Shown: positions 10,525 through 29,058, counted from the first letter of the stretch. The stretch: DNA of 64,000 nt from Diprion similis (GCF_021155765.1 NC_060115.1:6180493-6244492); one strand, 5' to 3'. Notes: generated by a model from the letters alone, not told the origin. Program-made: numbers and translations.

Positions 10525-13500
10525 ATGGCGCAAGTTCTTAGGGGTAGGGTCGGTGTGTTTACGACAAAGTATTTTCAAACGATCATACCGAAAGTTGAAC
10601 TCCCAACAAAATATCATCGATCATGTTTTCACACCAGCTGGATTCTCGATGGTACGTAATTTTTCATTCATCAATACTTGAACGAACATATGCGATTACT
10701 AGAGGTTAGGTTTGCACTCTCACCAATATTAACACGTAATACAACAATTGTATGAAGTTTCGTAGCTTACAATTAGATCTTCTTAACGCGATTTTGCTGA
10801 GATAGGAACGGCGCATTTCATTTGAATCGACCAAGTAACTCTGCGTGTATTTGCAGACAGCCGTTTTCTAATTTTGTTATGCAACATTTTTTTCGATCCG
10901 TAGAACGTCAGTTCCAATTATCCAGAAAATAAATATTGGTCTTGTGAAAATAATTCCAGGAGAAAAAAAAAAGTACATAATTATTGAAAACTTTGAAAAC
11001 TTTAACTAAAGTCAAGACAAGTAATATCCATTTATGCAGCTTGTGAGAAATGTAATTTCTTTAATAGTAAAAGGACGAGAACTCCTTATGCCGTCCCTGT
11101 CACCAACCATGGAACAAGGTACATTGATCAAATGGTTGAAAAAAGAGGGAGATGACATTGATCCTGGCGATGCTGTTGCCGATATTCAAACCGATAAGGC
11201 AGTGATGACGATGGAAATGGACGACGAAGCCATTCTAGCAAAAATAATCGTAATTCAATTTGTTTACTCCTTATTATTATATTCTTTCTCATAGCTCCTT
11301 TCATAAGCCACAACATTTTTTCCTTTATAAATACATCTTCTCTTACGATATCTTATTAAACTTCAGGTACCAGAAGGAACCAAAGACGTGAAAGTTGGCA
11401 CATTGATCGCTTTGACGGTGGATAAAGGTGAAGATTGGAAGGCAGTGGAAGTGCCAGGAGGATCTACTGCTGGAGCACCTTCAGTTTCGTCTATGACTTC
11501 GGACCCTTCTGTTCCACCTCCATCAGCTCCATCTGCGTCACAGCCAATACCAGACGGACAGTGAGTTAATACTTATTGCGAATATTTTCCCAGCTGGAGG
11601 GAATTCCGTTTGAATTAAAAGAAGTATGACTTGAAAATGTAACTATTATTGCCCAGTCATCTAGTAGAATACTCTCAATTATCTTTAGTTTCGAGAGCTC
11701 GAAAAATGTAAACCCAAGTTAATATATTGCAACTTATACACTTCCAGACATGACTTGACGATGCCCGCTTTATCTCCAACAATGACAACAGGAGTATTGG
11801 TAAAGTGGCTCAAAAAGGAAGGTGACACTATTGAGCCAGGTGATGCTATCGCTGATATACAGACTGACAAAGCTATCATGACTTTTGAACTCGAAGACGA
11901 GTTAGTACTGGCTAAAATAATTGTAAGTATTATCATATAATCTTGTGTCTGTTGAGGAGATAGATTGTTGCTTAGGAAAATCGTAGTGCTAACTTTTTAG
12001 CTGATCTTCATTGCAGGTACCTGAAGGATCTCAAGTTGAAGTTGGCCAGCTTATTGCTTTGACCATGGATAAGGGTTCTGATTGGACTAAGGCCGTTATT
12101 CCCGCCACTACTCCGGTTGCGAATGTTTCGAAACCTGCTCCTTCTGCACCATCTCAATTACTCAAACCAGCACCAACTTCGCGTAGTGCACTTCCACCAC
12201 CAAGCGGGCAGTACGTATGTTTGTGTTACTTTGGAAGTTGATTTTATTGCATGACTGCAGCCCCAAGTTTTAAATATTTCGGAAGTGAATTAAGAATAGT
12301 GAATTTATAATACCGTTAGCAAAAGTGTTACAGACATAATTACATGTCCAAATACCGTTGTGATCCAGGGTCTATGGTTTGGCTGTCAAGAGGTTACTTG
12401 AAGAGTATGATTTGAGTTCTGGTTCAATAAAAGGAACTGGCCGACCTAATCGTCTTTTGAAAAGCGATGTTCTTGCTCATATTCAAGCCCATGGTCTGCA
12501 AAAAGTAGCCCCAAAAATCGGTACAGATTCTAATCATTTTAGTATGTATGCCATGTTGAATTATAATCACCAAAATATTTTATGATCACTATTTCACATT
12601 TCCCTCGGTACAAATGTATCCGAGACATTTTATTGGAGTTGAGTTCTGAGCAAATTTTTGCAAAATGATTTAATATTACTTGACTGGTTTTGTAGTAGCT
12701 GGGCCACAATCTCCTGCAGCATCGAAATCAAGCAGTTCAAGTGCAATCGGAAATACTAGTGAAAGACCATCTGGATTGGGGAAAAATATCCCGTCTACTT
12801 ACAAGGATGTTCCTGTCAGCAATATTAGGGCAGTCATTGCAAAAAGACTTGCAGAATCTAAAGTCAGTAACACAAGACTCACTTCGTATTTCGTATTTGC
12901 TTTGTTCTAGTATTATGCAGATTTTTTGTTTTCTAAACAAAATTTTGTTTCTTTAGAGAAACATCCCACATTCTTACCAATTCATGGATATGAGAATAGA
13001 CAAACTGAACGAAATTCGAGAAAAGTTGAAGGCGGAAAATGTCAAAGTATCCGTGAACGATTTCATCACTAAAGCTGTTGCTCACGCACTCCTGGAATGT
13101 CCAGCTGTTAATACGTTATATCAGAATGGACAGGTAAATTTGAAAAAATTGTACATATTAATGTGAAGTCTTGTAACTCAGCAGAAAAAATGGTGCAATA
13201 TAAATCTATTGCCACATTAGAACTTTTTTTTTTTCATCAAATTTCAGATTATTCAAATGCAAAAAGTGGATATTTCGTTCGCAGTTTCTATTCCAACTGG
13301 CCTTATAACACCAATTATATTTGATGTTCCATCAAAAGGTTTGATAGATATTACTGCTAGTATTAAAGAGCTTGCTGGTCGAGCTCGTGACGGAAAACTT
13401 CAGCCGCATGAATTTCAAGGTGGAACGTTTACGTAAGTTTCAATTGAAGCAATGCCTAAGATATCCAGTTTCATTGGGTGTTTAAATGATGTGAAACAAC

Positions 13501-13979
13501 TGTCTTCTTTGAAATGTTCTAAGTTTTACTCACATTTTATTTCATTGATTTCCATCAGAATATCCAACCTTGGTATGTTTGGCATTAAAGAATTTTCTGC
13601 CATAATAAATCCCCCCCAAACAGCTATTTTAGCTGTGGGCACTGGAAGGCAGGAATTAGGTAAGTTTTCTTTCTGACTATGGACCAATGATTTCACTCTT
13701 GGTTGTAGAACTTGCATCAATTTTTTTTATTATAAATCAATTGTTTGTACAAGTCTTTGGGGTAAACCCAATTTCTCTCTAAATTATGCATCATAAGTTT
13801 CTCCCACAGATTCTAATTTTAACACCATCACACGAATGACGACGACACTATCATATGATAGGCGAGCAATCGACGATGATCAGGCAGCTGATTTTCTAGC
13901 TGTTTTAAGAGCCATGCTTGAAGATCCAACTTTCTTGGCTGTCGGGCGGGCTCAAGCATATAGGCATAAACGACTATGA
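10525..13979 (+). CDS. PDHX: Pyruvate dehydrogenase E3-binding protein (PDHX-type), two lipoyl domains, no acyltransferase histidine
   Basis: Eleven exons are 10525-10651, 11068-11249, 11367-11560, 11748-11922, 12017-12210, 12369-12520, 12696-12862, 12957-13133, 13248-13432, 13559-13659 and 13810-13979. Spliced length is 1824 nt (607 residues). The order is a mitochondrial presequence (~1-42, basic), lipoyl domain 1 (lipoyl Lys86 in QTDKAVMT), a Pro/Ala/Ser linker, lipoyl domain 2 (Lys209 in QTDKAIMT), a linker, a peripheral subunit-binding domain (~292-335), a linker and an E2-type core (~370-607). The E2 signature DHRxxDG reads YDRRAIDDD near 567-575. The catalytic His is Arg569, as expected for PDHX rather than DLAT. 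PDHX anchors dihydrolipoamide dehydrogenase (E3) to the pyruvate dehydrogenase core in the matrix. Human PDHX has one lipoyl domain, so two is unusual. The alternative, a diverged DLAT, is disfavoured by the lost His and by PDHX-like segments such as ILAKIIVPEG and [10 protein letters not shown]. Confidence 0.88.
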
Positions 13980-16900
13980 TTCTACCCGTAAGTGATTCGA
14001 AAATTAAGTAGTTAACAAACTGTGAGTGTTGGTATATTTTTTTGACGTTGGAAAGTGCTATATGGTTTTATGCTATAGTGTTCAGCTAACAGTAATTTCT
14101 GAGAAGTATTGTGATACAGTTTTAACGTATCACAAACGATTCAATTTTTACACACAGTTCAACGTGTTTAATTGGACATGTCTTATCTTTTGCCTATGTT
14201 CCAAATGAATCATCTTATATCGATGAAGATCAAATATTCTTCCTAATTTTTTCAGGTTCCATACTCATGGAAGAAACTCGGAAAATTTCCCAATTTTCGT
14301 AAGTTAGAAAAATTGTACAGAATATTTATTTAAAGATGGATCTGCACCTGTGTGAATGCATAGGACTAAGGTGTATTAAGAGCTTGAACTTCAAAGACAA
14401 TGTTTGTTTCTAATAAGATGTAAGAACAGGCTTCATTCAAACAGATTGTGATACTTGAAGAGTAACTTGACTTAGTTATAGCTCATACCTCGTTTACATT
14501 TTAAATGAAATCAGGAATCTTGTTCACAAAATAATGTTACAATTCAATACAGATTTATTCATGCGGTTTATAGTTGAATTACGGCCATGATGTTACAAGT
14601 CAAGCTCAGGCAATGAATATAACGAATTATTACAGAAGTTTGTAAAGCTGTTTAGAACTCAGGGTGTACAATAGGATTCAGCACACAGAATTTCCATGAA
14701 AATATTTATTGTACTTTTTTAGTTACTATTAACTACACGTTACTGTATAGCCATGTAGTTTCAATATAATATTCTGTATATTTTTAGTGATTTGCCAATA
14801 ATACAGGACTTTGTTCGGTCTGCATATGATGTATTGTACATACATATTATTTCGATTTCTAAGTATTTCAAGAAATTTATTTTTTAGCCTTACAATCGTT
14901 AGATCAACATTACTTCGGTTCATAATTTATTTATTTATTTATTACGGACATTATTCTTACAATTCGGGATAACCGCATATAAAAACTCTCAATTAAAAAA
15001 TCTGTAATAAAGATACACTTTTTATTTCCATAGCAGTTTTTCATGAATTTATTTTATCGTTTGATTCCTTTTTTTATTTGAACGTTTGAGCCAGATGAAT
15101 GCAAATTCAACTGTTCACATAAAGGTATTGCGTGTGGTCACCTCTGCCAACGTATGTTTGGATGTGTTTATCACAAACCTTGGAAGTTCAATTGCATATA
15201 ACTGTTGCAATCATCATTTTGCAACGGAACTGAATACGATCTAATTATTTCAAAATACTTTGCTTTATGTACATATGGGATGCCAGAATTTTTTTCCTAA
15301 TCAAACTTCCTAATTTCATTGAATTCGTATACACTTCTTTACTTATAAGAAACTGTAACCAGCATTTCTATATGATTCGACTCATATAATGATAAGAGAG
15401 AAAACTACCGAATCCATTCATTTCCACGTGTAATTGTATATTCCAACAATTTCTGTAGTAAATTTATGGTTCAACTACAGATGAAAGGTAAAGTAATTCG
15501 TTATCACGATTTAGGAATTGAATTCTGTAGAAGTATCATTTATTACTTTTATCTGAGCTTATCAAGCAACGTGATAATTTTAATGCTGAGCGACATAGCA
15601 ACACATACTCTCTTCCGATATGATATATAATATGTTACATACCACACGAGTATCTTTAGCTCACTGTTTACATCGTTCGATTCCATTTCAATTCCAAGGT
15701 TGAAAGTTCGGTCGAGTATTTTTTCAGAATGAAATTTTCTACTAGTTTTTACTCAATCTCCGACTGGGGGGAAAAAATGGATAGTTTTTTTTTACATAAA
15801 TGTTACATACGTGTTTTAATTACATATACATAACTCATACAATATTTATAACCCAGCACATGAAGGTTTCAATTTACCGCTGTGACGGTCGTGCATCTTG
15901 TATTTCTTAGAATTGACAAAATCACAACAGATCTGACTGGCAGTTCAGAGCCAAGCAAAGAATATTAATAGGGGGATTTTTTGTTCACAATTAATTATTT
16001 AAATATGTCGCAAATACTCTTTGTGTGCACAGTGTTGGTATTATAAATAACTTAGTGCCATTACCAATTGGATACTTTGAAATCTGCTTTTTTTAATATT
16101 GATAACTTGTCGTACAGATGTTATCCACAAACCACTAAATTATCAACAATATCATTCAATCTATGTATCACATCTCAGTTGATGTCTCATGAAGGTCCAT
16201 TTAATCCTTCCTTTCTTCTGCAATGTTAACATTGCAAATATTTTAAAGAAATTTAATACTACAGCCTTTGCATAAGAGCTTAATTAAGATAAGGAAGTCG
16301 TGGTATTACATCTAACCCTTTTTACAATTATTATTTTCTTAATTTGCGTGCTGGAATTCGATGTCACACTATATGTCGTTGGGAAATATTTGATTATATT
16401 ATTTGCTCAGAATTTTATTGTCAAATTCATGGGAATTGTATTAAGTAGTATTTTTATGAATGCAAATATGATTTTCGATAAAAATGTTTTTACAGGCTTA
16501 TGTACAATGTTAGGATATAAAATGCTTGTTTGTTTGGCAACGTGCAACCAAATCACACTTTACAAGCATAATTATTATTGCATCATCTTAATCTAATAAA
16601 TTGTGTAAAGTACAAATAGAAAAAATCCTGAATGCTCATATAAATGAACTGTTACGTGAAATAAACTATATTGTAGAATGTAGCATTTGTTTGGTCCGTT
16701 TGAAAAATGCTTGATTTTCATTTCTTAAAAGTTATCGCTAAATTACAAATATATAATCCAGGGTTAGCAAAAACTGTATACATATAAAATTTTGAGGGAT
16801 TATTTGAAACTTACTTATCACATTTGTATAAAATTTATCAAAATACTTGTTATGTTTCAATGCTGCTAAAAAGCAAAAATACTTTTGAGCGAAAAGCTAG

Positions 16901-17524
16901 GCACTTGAGGAAATGTAAAATACATCAATTAATGCCAACCCTGCTTGAAAAAGAAAGAAATATATATTGGCAGCTGTGCTAATAAGTGGTTCTCAAAATA
17001 TTTTGTTTGTTTAAAGAAAAAAACAAATGATTTTTCAATCATTAAAAGTCTATCGCAAGGTAAATTATGATTTTTTTTTAACACTGACTGAATATGCAAA
17101 ATACTTTTGTTAAGTGACGTAACTTGATTTTACGTCGAATACTTCGTGTCAGTCTTGAACATAGTATCGATCATCTTTGACCACACTTGATCGCACTAGA
17201 TCAAATTATTCATATCTGCAATCATTGATAAACTACAATACTAAATGTACTAATCATGACTGTTTCATGTTAATGTTAAATGTAAACTTATACAGGCTTC
17301 AAAAATATGTATATTATATATCTCAAGTAAATCTTCGTAAAATAGATAAAACTCTTATGCTAAATTTATTACAGTGAAACTGTATGTATAAATATTTTGC
17401 GGCATGTACCGAGGGATCGACTACTGACTATGAAACGATAGTGATACACAGCTGGAAACGAGTGGGAGAATGTTTTCTCAATTTTCCTACCCATATAATT
17501 ACTTTTTGGGACAATGTAATTTGT
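13980..17524. other. 3' UTRs and intergenic DNA between PDHX and Pak3-like gene
   Basis: An AT-rich stretch of 3.5 kb between two convergent genes. A PDHX polyadenylation signal candidate (AATAAA) is at 15006-15011. A candidate for the kinase gene on the minus strand is AATAAA at 17370-17365, about 155 nt after its stop. The ORFs here are short, AT-rich and unlike known proteins. I see no RNA gene or mobile element. Confidence 0.6.
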
Positions 17525-19036
17525 TTAATATCCTTTCCGCAAAATTTTTTGGGCTGCACGAATCAGCGGCGTCAGTGTAGATAAATCCGCACAGTTATCT
17601 AAGAACGGATGAGCGAGCAGCTCGTCAGCTGTTGCTCGATCATCGACCTCAACAGCCAAGCATCTCTCAAGGAAATTTTGGAAATGAGGAGTTAGCGTAT
17701 CCCACCTCGGGATGGACGGTTTCCCTATAGCAGCGATCAAGTACAAAGCTCGAAGCGGAGTTTCCTTTAAATATGGCGGCTCCCCTTCGATCATTTCAAT
17801 CGCCATTATACCAAGGGACCAAATATCTACTTTTTTACCATACTGCTTCCTCGTCACAACCTCTGGAGCCATCCAATACGGAGTCCCAACCATTGTTTGC
17901 CGTTTTTCGTCGCCAACAATGTTTGCGCAAAATCCAAAATCCGTCACCTTTACAACCCCGTTCATTCCTAGTAGAATGTTGTCGGATTTAATGTCTCTAT
18001 GAATGATTCCTTTCGCATGTAGAAAGCTCACAGCTTTGAGAACCTCGCGGCAAACTGCCGCTATCTGGGCCTCCTTCATAATAGTTTCAGTGACAACATC
18101 CGTTAATGGCCCTCCATCCAGCAGTTCCATTATCACCCATAGATTTTCGTCTACCAAATAAGCGTCAAGAAAATTGACGAGATTTGGATGATGGAATCCT
18201 TTCAAGACTTGAATCTCTGTCAGAATTAGTTCCTTCTTAGGCTGTTTGGTCAAATCAATGTCCTTGATGGCCACTCTTTGACCAGTCCTTGTGTCGGTGG
18301 CTCTGAAAACAGTGCCCGACGCACCAGCTCCTACTTCTTTGCTTCTCTCAAACCTTCGATGTGGATCTTCGGGATTGCATATTTTTCGCAGCTCCTCGAA
18401 AACCTCGTCTTCTGTCATTTTCCCCACGGAACCTTCAGTCTTTCTTCGTAGTATGGGACTCTCGTCATCCGGGTGACGGATATCATCCGGCAGTCGAGTT
18501 TCATCTTCTTCGTTAATATGGTAGGTATTAAAATCTTCTAATATCTCTGTCAAGGTTTTTTCGGAACGTTCCACCTTTGTTCGTGGGGCGGGCTTGGGGT
18601 GTTTGTTGAGCTTCGGAGGCAAGTCTGGTAGTCTCTGCTGGCTGTCATTTGAGCTGATGGAGGTGCTGCCGTCGGAATCCCCAGACTGATACTGTTTTTT
18701 CGATAGGATTTTATCGATCTCTTGCGACTCTTCGTCGATCAATTTCTCTGTGACAAATGGTTTAAAAACTTCCTCGACTGGTTTTTTCTTTATCGAATAA
18801 TTGTAGAACTTGATGGCCTGCAGGGCTGCTGCTGGGTGCTCACTCTGCTCGACCTTTGTTATCTGCTTGTCTAATTCTTGGATCCACCGGTCGGGCAGAC
18901 CCTCGAGTTGACCAGTTTCGACATTTTTGGTAACGTGGATATTCTGCGTGACGTTTGTCGGCAGACCTATCTCCGAAACTACCTCGACGTTGCTGTTCTT
19001 CTTCTTTGTAAATAGCCTTGTTATACTCAGGCTCAT
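17525..19036 (-). CDS. Pak3: p21-activated kinase, Pak3-like
   Basis: One uninterrupted frame of 503 residues starts at the ATG at 19036. The open frame runs 14 codons further upstream, but only from a GTG. An N-terminal basic patch (LFTKKK, 8-13) is followed by a CRIB/p21-binding motif (~23-50) and a Ser-rich linker. The linker contains PKPAPR, matching the PxxxPR PIX-binding pattern. A Ser/Thr kinase domain fills ~233-485. Visible kinase elements are the glycine loop [28 protein letters not shown] and the activation-loop [12 protein letters not shown], so it should be active. PAKs act downstream of Rac/Cdc42 on actin and cell shape. The CRIB reads [11 protein letters not shown]: the first of the two usual His residues is Gln31, and the residues after HV are not the usual GF/GFD. 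It is the only multi-domain gene here without introns in its coding region. Assignment to Pak3 rather than Pak1-like is by overall size and N-terminus. Confidence 0.92.
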   Translation of the reverse strand: MSLSITRLFTKKKNSNVEVVSEIGLPTNVTQNIHVTKNVETGQLEGLPDRWIQELDKQITKVEQSEHPAAALQAIKFYNYSIKKKPVEEVFKPFVTEKLIDEESQEIDKILSKKQYQSGDSDGSTSISSNDSQQRLPDLPPKLNKHPKPAPRTKVERSEKTLTEILEDFNTYHINEEDETRLPDDIRHPDDESPILRRKTEGSVGKMTEDEVFEELRKICNPEDPHRRFERSKEVGAGASGTVFRATDTRTGQRVAIKDIDLTKQPKKELILTEIQVLKGFHHPNLVNFLDAYLVDENLWVIMELLDGGPLTDVVTETIMKEAQIAAVCREVLKAVSFLHAKGIIHRDIKSDNILLGMNGVVKVTDFGFCANIVGDEKRQTMVGTPYWMAPEVVTRKQYGKKVDIWSLGIMAIEMIEGEPPYLKETPLRALYLIAAIGKPSIPRWDTLTPHFQNFLERCLAVEVDDRATADELLAHPFLDNCADLSTLTPLIRAAQKILRKGY

Positions 19037-19864
19037 TTTGGCACGCGGTTTAGCAACGTTTATCGACGGGCGTTCCACCGTGGTTGACGAATTTGTTTTC
19101 CTAGTTATAGAAAACGGCGAGCGTTAATACAAGGTATCGAAAACGCGGAAACTGATCACACCCATTATTCAGGGTTCAGCCGCGTAAGTTGCGAGTCTCA
19201 GTCTTATCTATTTACAATCTTTATTCATTTGCAGGCGTGTTCTATTTAATCATTCACTCGGCACAGACACCACTAATTATCTCACTTACTCCTGGAGACC
19301 TCTCTTACGTGGGTACAGTACACTGATATGCTTTACACATTTACCTAATTAGCACCAGGCTAGAACTTGGAACTGCAAGTATCCACGTCACTTTCGCTCC
19401 TTACGTTTTCCGCTGGTTCTATATTGCAGCAGAGAGTGTTATAGAACTTCTTTTTCCCGATTTCACACGGAAAATACCTAATTTTAACGATCGCCAACGG
19501 ACACTATCGCCATCTGCCTTCGACTGATTCAGCAAATGAGTCACCCCTGTCTTTTCCGTCTTTTCGACGCGCCTGCCAACCAAAATCGACAGTATCGATA
19601 GTTTCTTCGTGTAGTTCATTGGTGTGTTATAATTATCATCACATCACGTGATCCTGAAAAGAGATCTGATTGGTTGATAATTTTACTTCGTTTGCTCTGC
19701 CTTACTTATCACTGGTTTCCCATATCAAGTTTGACGCTGTTGTTTGACATACGCATTTGAACGGTGAACTGTGAAGATACTTACGTCAGGCGTGAGGAAA
19801 ACAAATAAATAATTTTACGCAATTTTACACGCATCCGGATTTTCGCTGCTCAAAGCGTACGAAG
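19037..19864. promoter_or_regulatory. Divergent Pak3-like / SDHAF2 promoter region
   Basis: About 0.8 kb between two head-to-head start codons, holding both 5' UTRs. There is no clear TATA box or other gene. A donor-like GGTAAC is absent near the kinase ATG, so a 5' UTR intron there cannot be judged. Confidence 0.5.
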
Positions 19865-20467
19865 ATGAGTGCTATAACGAAGGCCAGTAGACTGTTTAAT
19901 GTAAGTTGTCGTCGATACATTTTCTTTCTGTATATTTTTGCAATTATGTAACAAGACGTAGAAGTGGGTGTTTATTTAATCTTGCTTATTACAGGTTAGA
20001 TCTTGCATTCTGACAAGGAATATTTCTCGCAGCTCAGTTAACTATAGTGATGATCCCAACATTATTCATCCCGAAGCACGTGAGCCGCACATTCCACCTT
20101 ATGTGGAGCGGCAAGGGGAAGACATAACCTTAAAACGAGCTAGGTGGGTATATAACGAACCTGTTTGGACAAAGTTAAATTAGAATTATCTTGCAGGCTC
20201 CTTTACCAGTCTCGCAAGCGAGGTATGTTGGAAAACGGTCTCCTTCTTAGTACTTTTGCCAAAAAGTATCTCGACAACTTCAACGAATCCCAAATGGTAC
20301 TGTACGATAGATTGATCAACTTGCCTTCAAATGACTGGGACATATTTCACTGGGCTGCAGAAGTTAAGCCGACTCCGTCGGAGTTTGACAATGAAGTCAT
20401 GGACTTGCTCAAAGAGCATGTTAAAAATAAAGACAGAGTTAGCAGATTGATGCAACCAGAATTGTAA
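19865..20467 (+). CDS. SDHAF2: Succinate dehydrogenase assembly factor 2, mitochondrial
   Basis: Three exons (19865-19900, 19995-20143, 20197-20467) give 151 residues, close to the human 166. The N-terminal ~30 residues are basic and Ser-rich ([16 protein letters not shown]), fitting a mitochondrial presequence. The core carries the family signature [17 protein letters not shown] and the [19 protein letters not shown] block. SDHAF2 (yeast Sdh5) is a small matrix protein that promotes covalent FAD attachment to the SDHA flavoprotein, allowing complex II to form. All residues of the RGMLEN helix are present. The 3' UTR ends near AATAAA at 20758-20763, which almost meets the BLM polyadenylation signal coming from the other strand. 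Confidence 0.97.
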
Positions 20468-21057
20468 TTAGTTGCAAATGAGTAGCCATTGCGATTAGAG
20501 ATATTATAAATGTCATTACACTACAGATGAATTTACTCTTTGGCAGAATCAAAAGTGAAAAACAGTTACAAACGATACAGTATGGAAAACCAAATGATCA
20601 TCAACATTGTTCTTTGTTTTGGAGGAGTTAATAGTGGGTCAGTATTTTGTATTTTTTTATATATCCAACTTGCTCACGTGTCATATCGGGAACATTGGAT
20701 TTATTTCTCAGTTTTAGTATTAAATTATTTTGTTGTGTCTCAAAAGTACAAATTTAAATAAAAGTTGAAATCCATTTTATTACAAAACACATTTTTTCTC
20801 GACAATAAATTATTTAAAATTATTTTTATACACGAGTACTAGTTGAGCTGCATTACGGATACCAATTTTCAATCATTCTTAGATCTTCGTCTTTCATCAT
20901 TTTGAGATCTTAAGGTTGAAAAACAAATGGATCCTGTCATAAACATATCAACTCACCATCTTGATCACACAATCTCTTTACATAGTTTGAACCCTTGGAA
21001 GGTAGTTTCAGGTTTTTTTATTTCCTCTCAATACCTGAGTCATCAAATTTGAGGATA
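20468..21057. other. Overlapping 3' UTR space of SDHAF2 and BLM
   Basis: No coding gene is seen. AATAAA for SDHAF2 is at 20758-20763 (+), and AATAAA for BLM is at 20782-20777 (-). With cleavage 10-30 nt past each signal, the two mRNAs would overlap at their 3' ends. Confidence 0.65.
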
Positions 21058-26994
<5,937 letters not shown>

Positions 26995-27615
26995 CTTAAT
27001 CTCGTCCGTTTTTGGTTAGTGTTGTGAGACCAGGCACATAATTAAATGTAATATGTTTCAATTTCTAAAACATTCCTGTCTAATATACGTTGTAATATAT
27101 ATATTCTCGAAATCCGATTCCTCAATTAAATTGTATGTGTATCACATCATTCGAGGTTAGTCGAGCACAAAATATTTCAAAATTACACGGGAAAATTCCC
27201 TTCGAACCTCATTTGCGCGGGTCAGGGCGCGCGTACTACACTGCATCTAGCACCAACCTAATACATACCTACTTTTTGTTGGTGGTAGTTTTCTTCGTTT
27301 TGTTGGCTACACTGATGAATTCGGGGACAAAACGTGGACAAAACTGAAATGCCAATCGTGCCAATCTCCGACATACAATTGCGGTTCGCATACATTCGCT
27401 TTGTCCAGTTTGAAATTGTCGATTTTAATGGCGTTACGCGGAGTTCTATGGGTTAACGGTATCAACGCGTTATAATTATGGTATAACGCAGTATAATGCG
27501 CATGCAAGAATCGTCAATCGAGTTTAAGTTTGTGATATCGTATTGATAAAAGTGTCTGATACAAGCGGAACTTTTCGAATTGTTTAATTGGATTCGGACA
27601 ATTTTAGTGATAAAA
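26995..27615. promoter_or_regulatory. Divergent BLM / MADF-BESS promoter region
   Basis: About 620 bp between head-to-head ATGs, holding both 5' UTRs and the promoters. No TATA box is evident. Assignment is by position. Confidence 0.5.
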
Positions 27616-29058
27616 ATGTCCTGTGAAACGCCTGCCACCAAACTGGGAACTCACATTAGCTTGAAGCTGATTAATCTCGTGAAGGACCATCCGGTAATGT
27701 ACTTGCCGTCAAAATCGTCGCCTAACCGTCGAAAGAATCGAAATGAAATAAATAGAGTTTGGCAAGTGATTTCCGCGGAGGTCGGGCTTTCAGGTGAATT
27801 GATAAATACCTTTATACTTGCATTCGTGATCCATAAATGTGTGAAATAAATCTTATTTTTGTTTTTGATTTCCGATGTTTATTCTTACGACATTAAACTT
27901 GGTTACAGCCGAGGATTGTAAACGGCGATGGAAAGGCTTGAAAGATGTTTATTCTAAGCTTAGGAGACGGCGACTGCAGGAAAATGTTTTAGGAATTTCA
28001 GCGAGAAGAAAGTGGTTGTACGAAGATGCTATGGATTTCTTGAAGTTTTCGTAAGTATTCATTCCGGATGATAAGCTGATTCTATCCAAAAGACTCAATT
28101 TATTTGAAGTTGAATAATTTTTAGAAGTTTATATATGCTATAATTTTTTTAAATTAGATTTGAGCGCTCTTACGAAGAAGCGCTTGAAGCTTTTGAAGAT
28201 GTTGATTGCGATGACTGGAAGTTAGAATATGCAGAATGCAGCGACGCCGGAGAACTGTATTGTAATGATGGCCATGAGCAAGCAGAATCTAACGACGAAA
28301 AAAGTAAAGAGCAGTCCCAGACTGACAAAAAGGGTAAACATATGACGATGGAATGCATGGACTTGGAATTGCATGCTGACAGCATTTCAAGTAAAGAAGA
28401 ACAAGATTCGGAACAGAGCTCAGAACAAGATAATGGAGCATGGAGCAGTGGTCTAGATAATGAATTACCTCTTCAGCCTTCTCTGGTAGAGAAAAACACA
28501 AAATTGCAAACGAGATGTCGAGCTATTCGTCAGCTGAACACGTTGAATAATGGTCGAAATTTGAGGAGCCGTAATGCTACTCCAAAAACCAGCACAACTT
28601 CCACACCTTCTATTGTAAGTGTGTCCAGTCTTAATCCAATGAATCAAATAATTGTTGAGAGTCCCAAGTTGCAATCGGATAAGAATTGTGATACTGTCAT
28701 TTTGACCAGTTCAAATATGAAAGTTAATAATTATCCCAAGATGGAAAGTGTTGATGTTAGAGTCGCTTCTCCATCGCAAGAGCAAAAACAGGATTGTAAA
28801 AATGTTAAAATAGAAATGGACGCTTCTCTCAAGTCTAAAAAAAGTTTACGACCACAAGTTTTTCCCAAAAGGGGTCGCACTAGTAGTGTGGAACTATTCT
28901 TTGAAAGTATGGCACACACTGTGATGAATTTACCCATGAGAGCACAAGCAGAAATCAAAATGGAAATTTGTAAATTGGTTACTCGAGCAGAAATTAAATA
29001 TTCTCAGGTACCTAATCCAAAGTTAGGATCCCGTAAATCAAAAAGCAAGCAAAGGTGA
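27616..29058 (+). CDS. MADF-BESS domain transcription factor (Adf-1-like)
   Basis: Three exons (27616-27793, 27909-28050, 28158-29058) encode 406 residues. The MADF domain (~15-106) is a Myb/SANT-like DNA-binding fold, seen in NRNEINRVWQVISAEVG, CKRRWKGLKDVYSKL and the final ARRKWLYEDAMDFLKF. An acidic, Ser/Gln-rich middle follows. Near 345-385 lies a BESS motif (VELFFESMAHTVMNLP, then AEIKMEICKLV), a protein-interaction helix pair found with MADF in arthropod proteins. The C-terminus is basic (KLGSRKSKSKQR), likely a nuclear localisation signal. MADF-BESS proteins are sequence-specific regulators that expanded in insects, so the exact orthologue cannot be named. AATAAA is at 29137-29142. The gene is head-to-head with BLM and tail-to-tail with the Rab escort protein gene. 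Confidence 0.9.

Noticed and set aside
10525-13979. Identification as the catalytic E2 subunit DLAT
   Set aside because: Two lipoyl domains suggested DLAT, but the active-site His is Arg and the flanking segments resemble PDHX.
19037-19078. N-terminal 14-codon extension of the Pak3-like kinase
   Set aside because: It begins with GTG, not ATG; the first ATG in frame is at 19036 and fits the kinase N-terminus.
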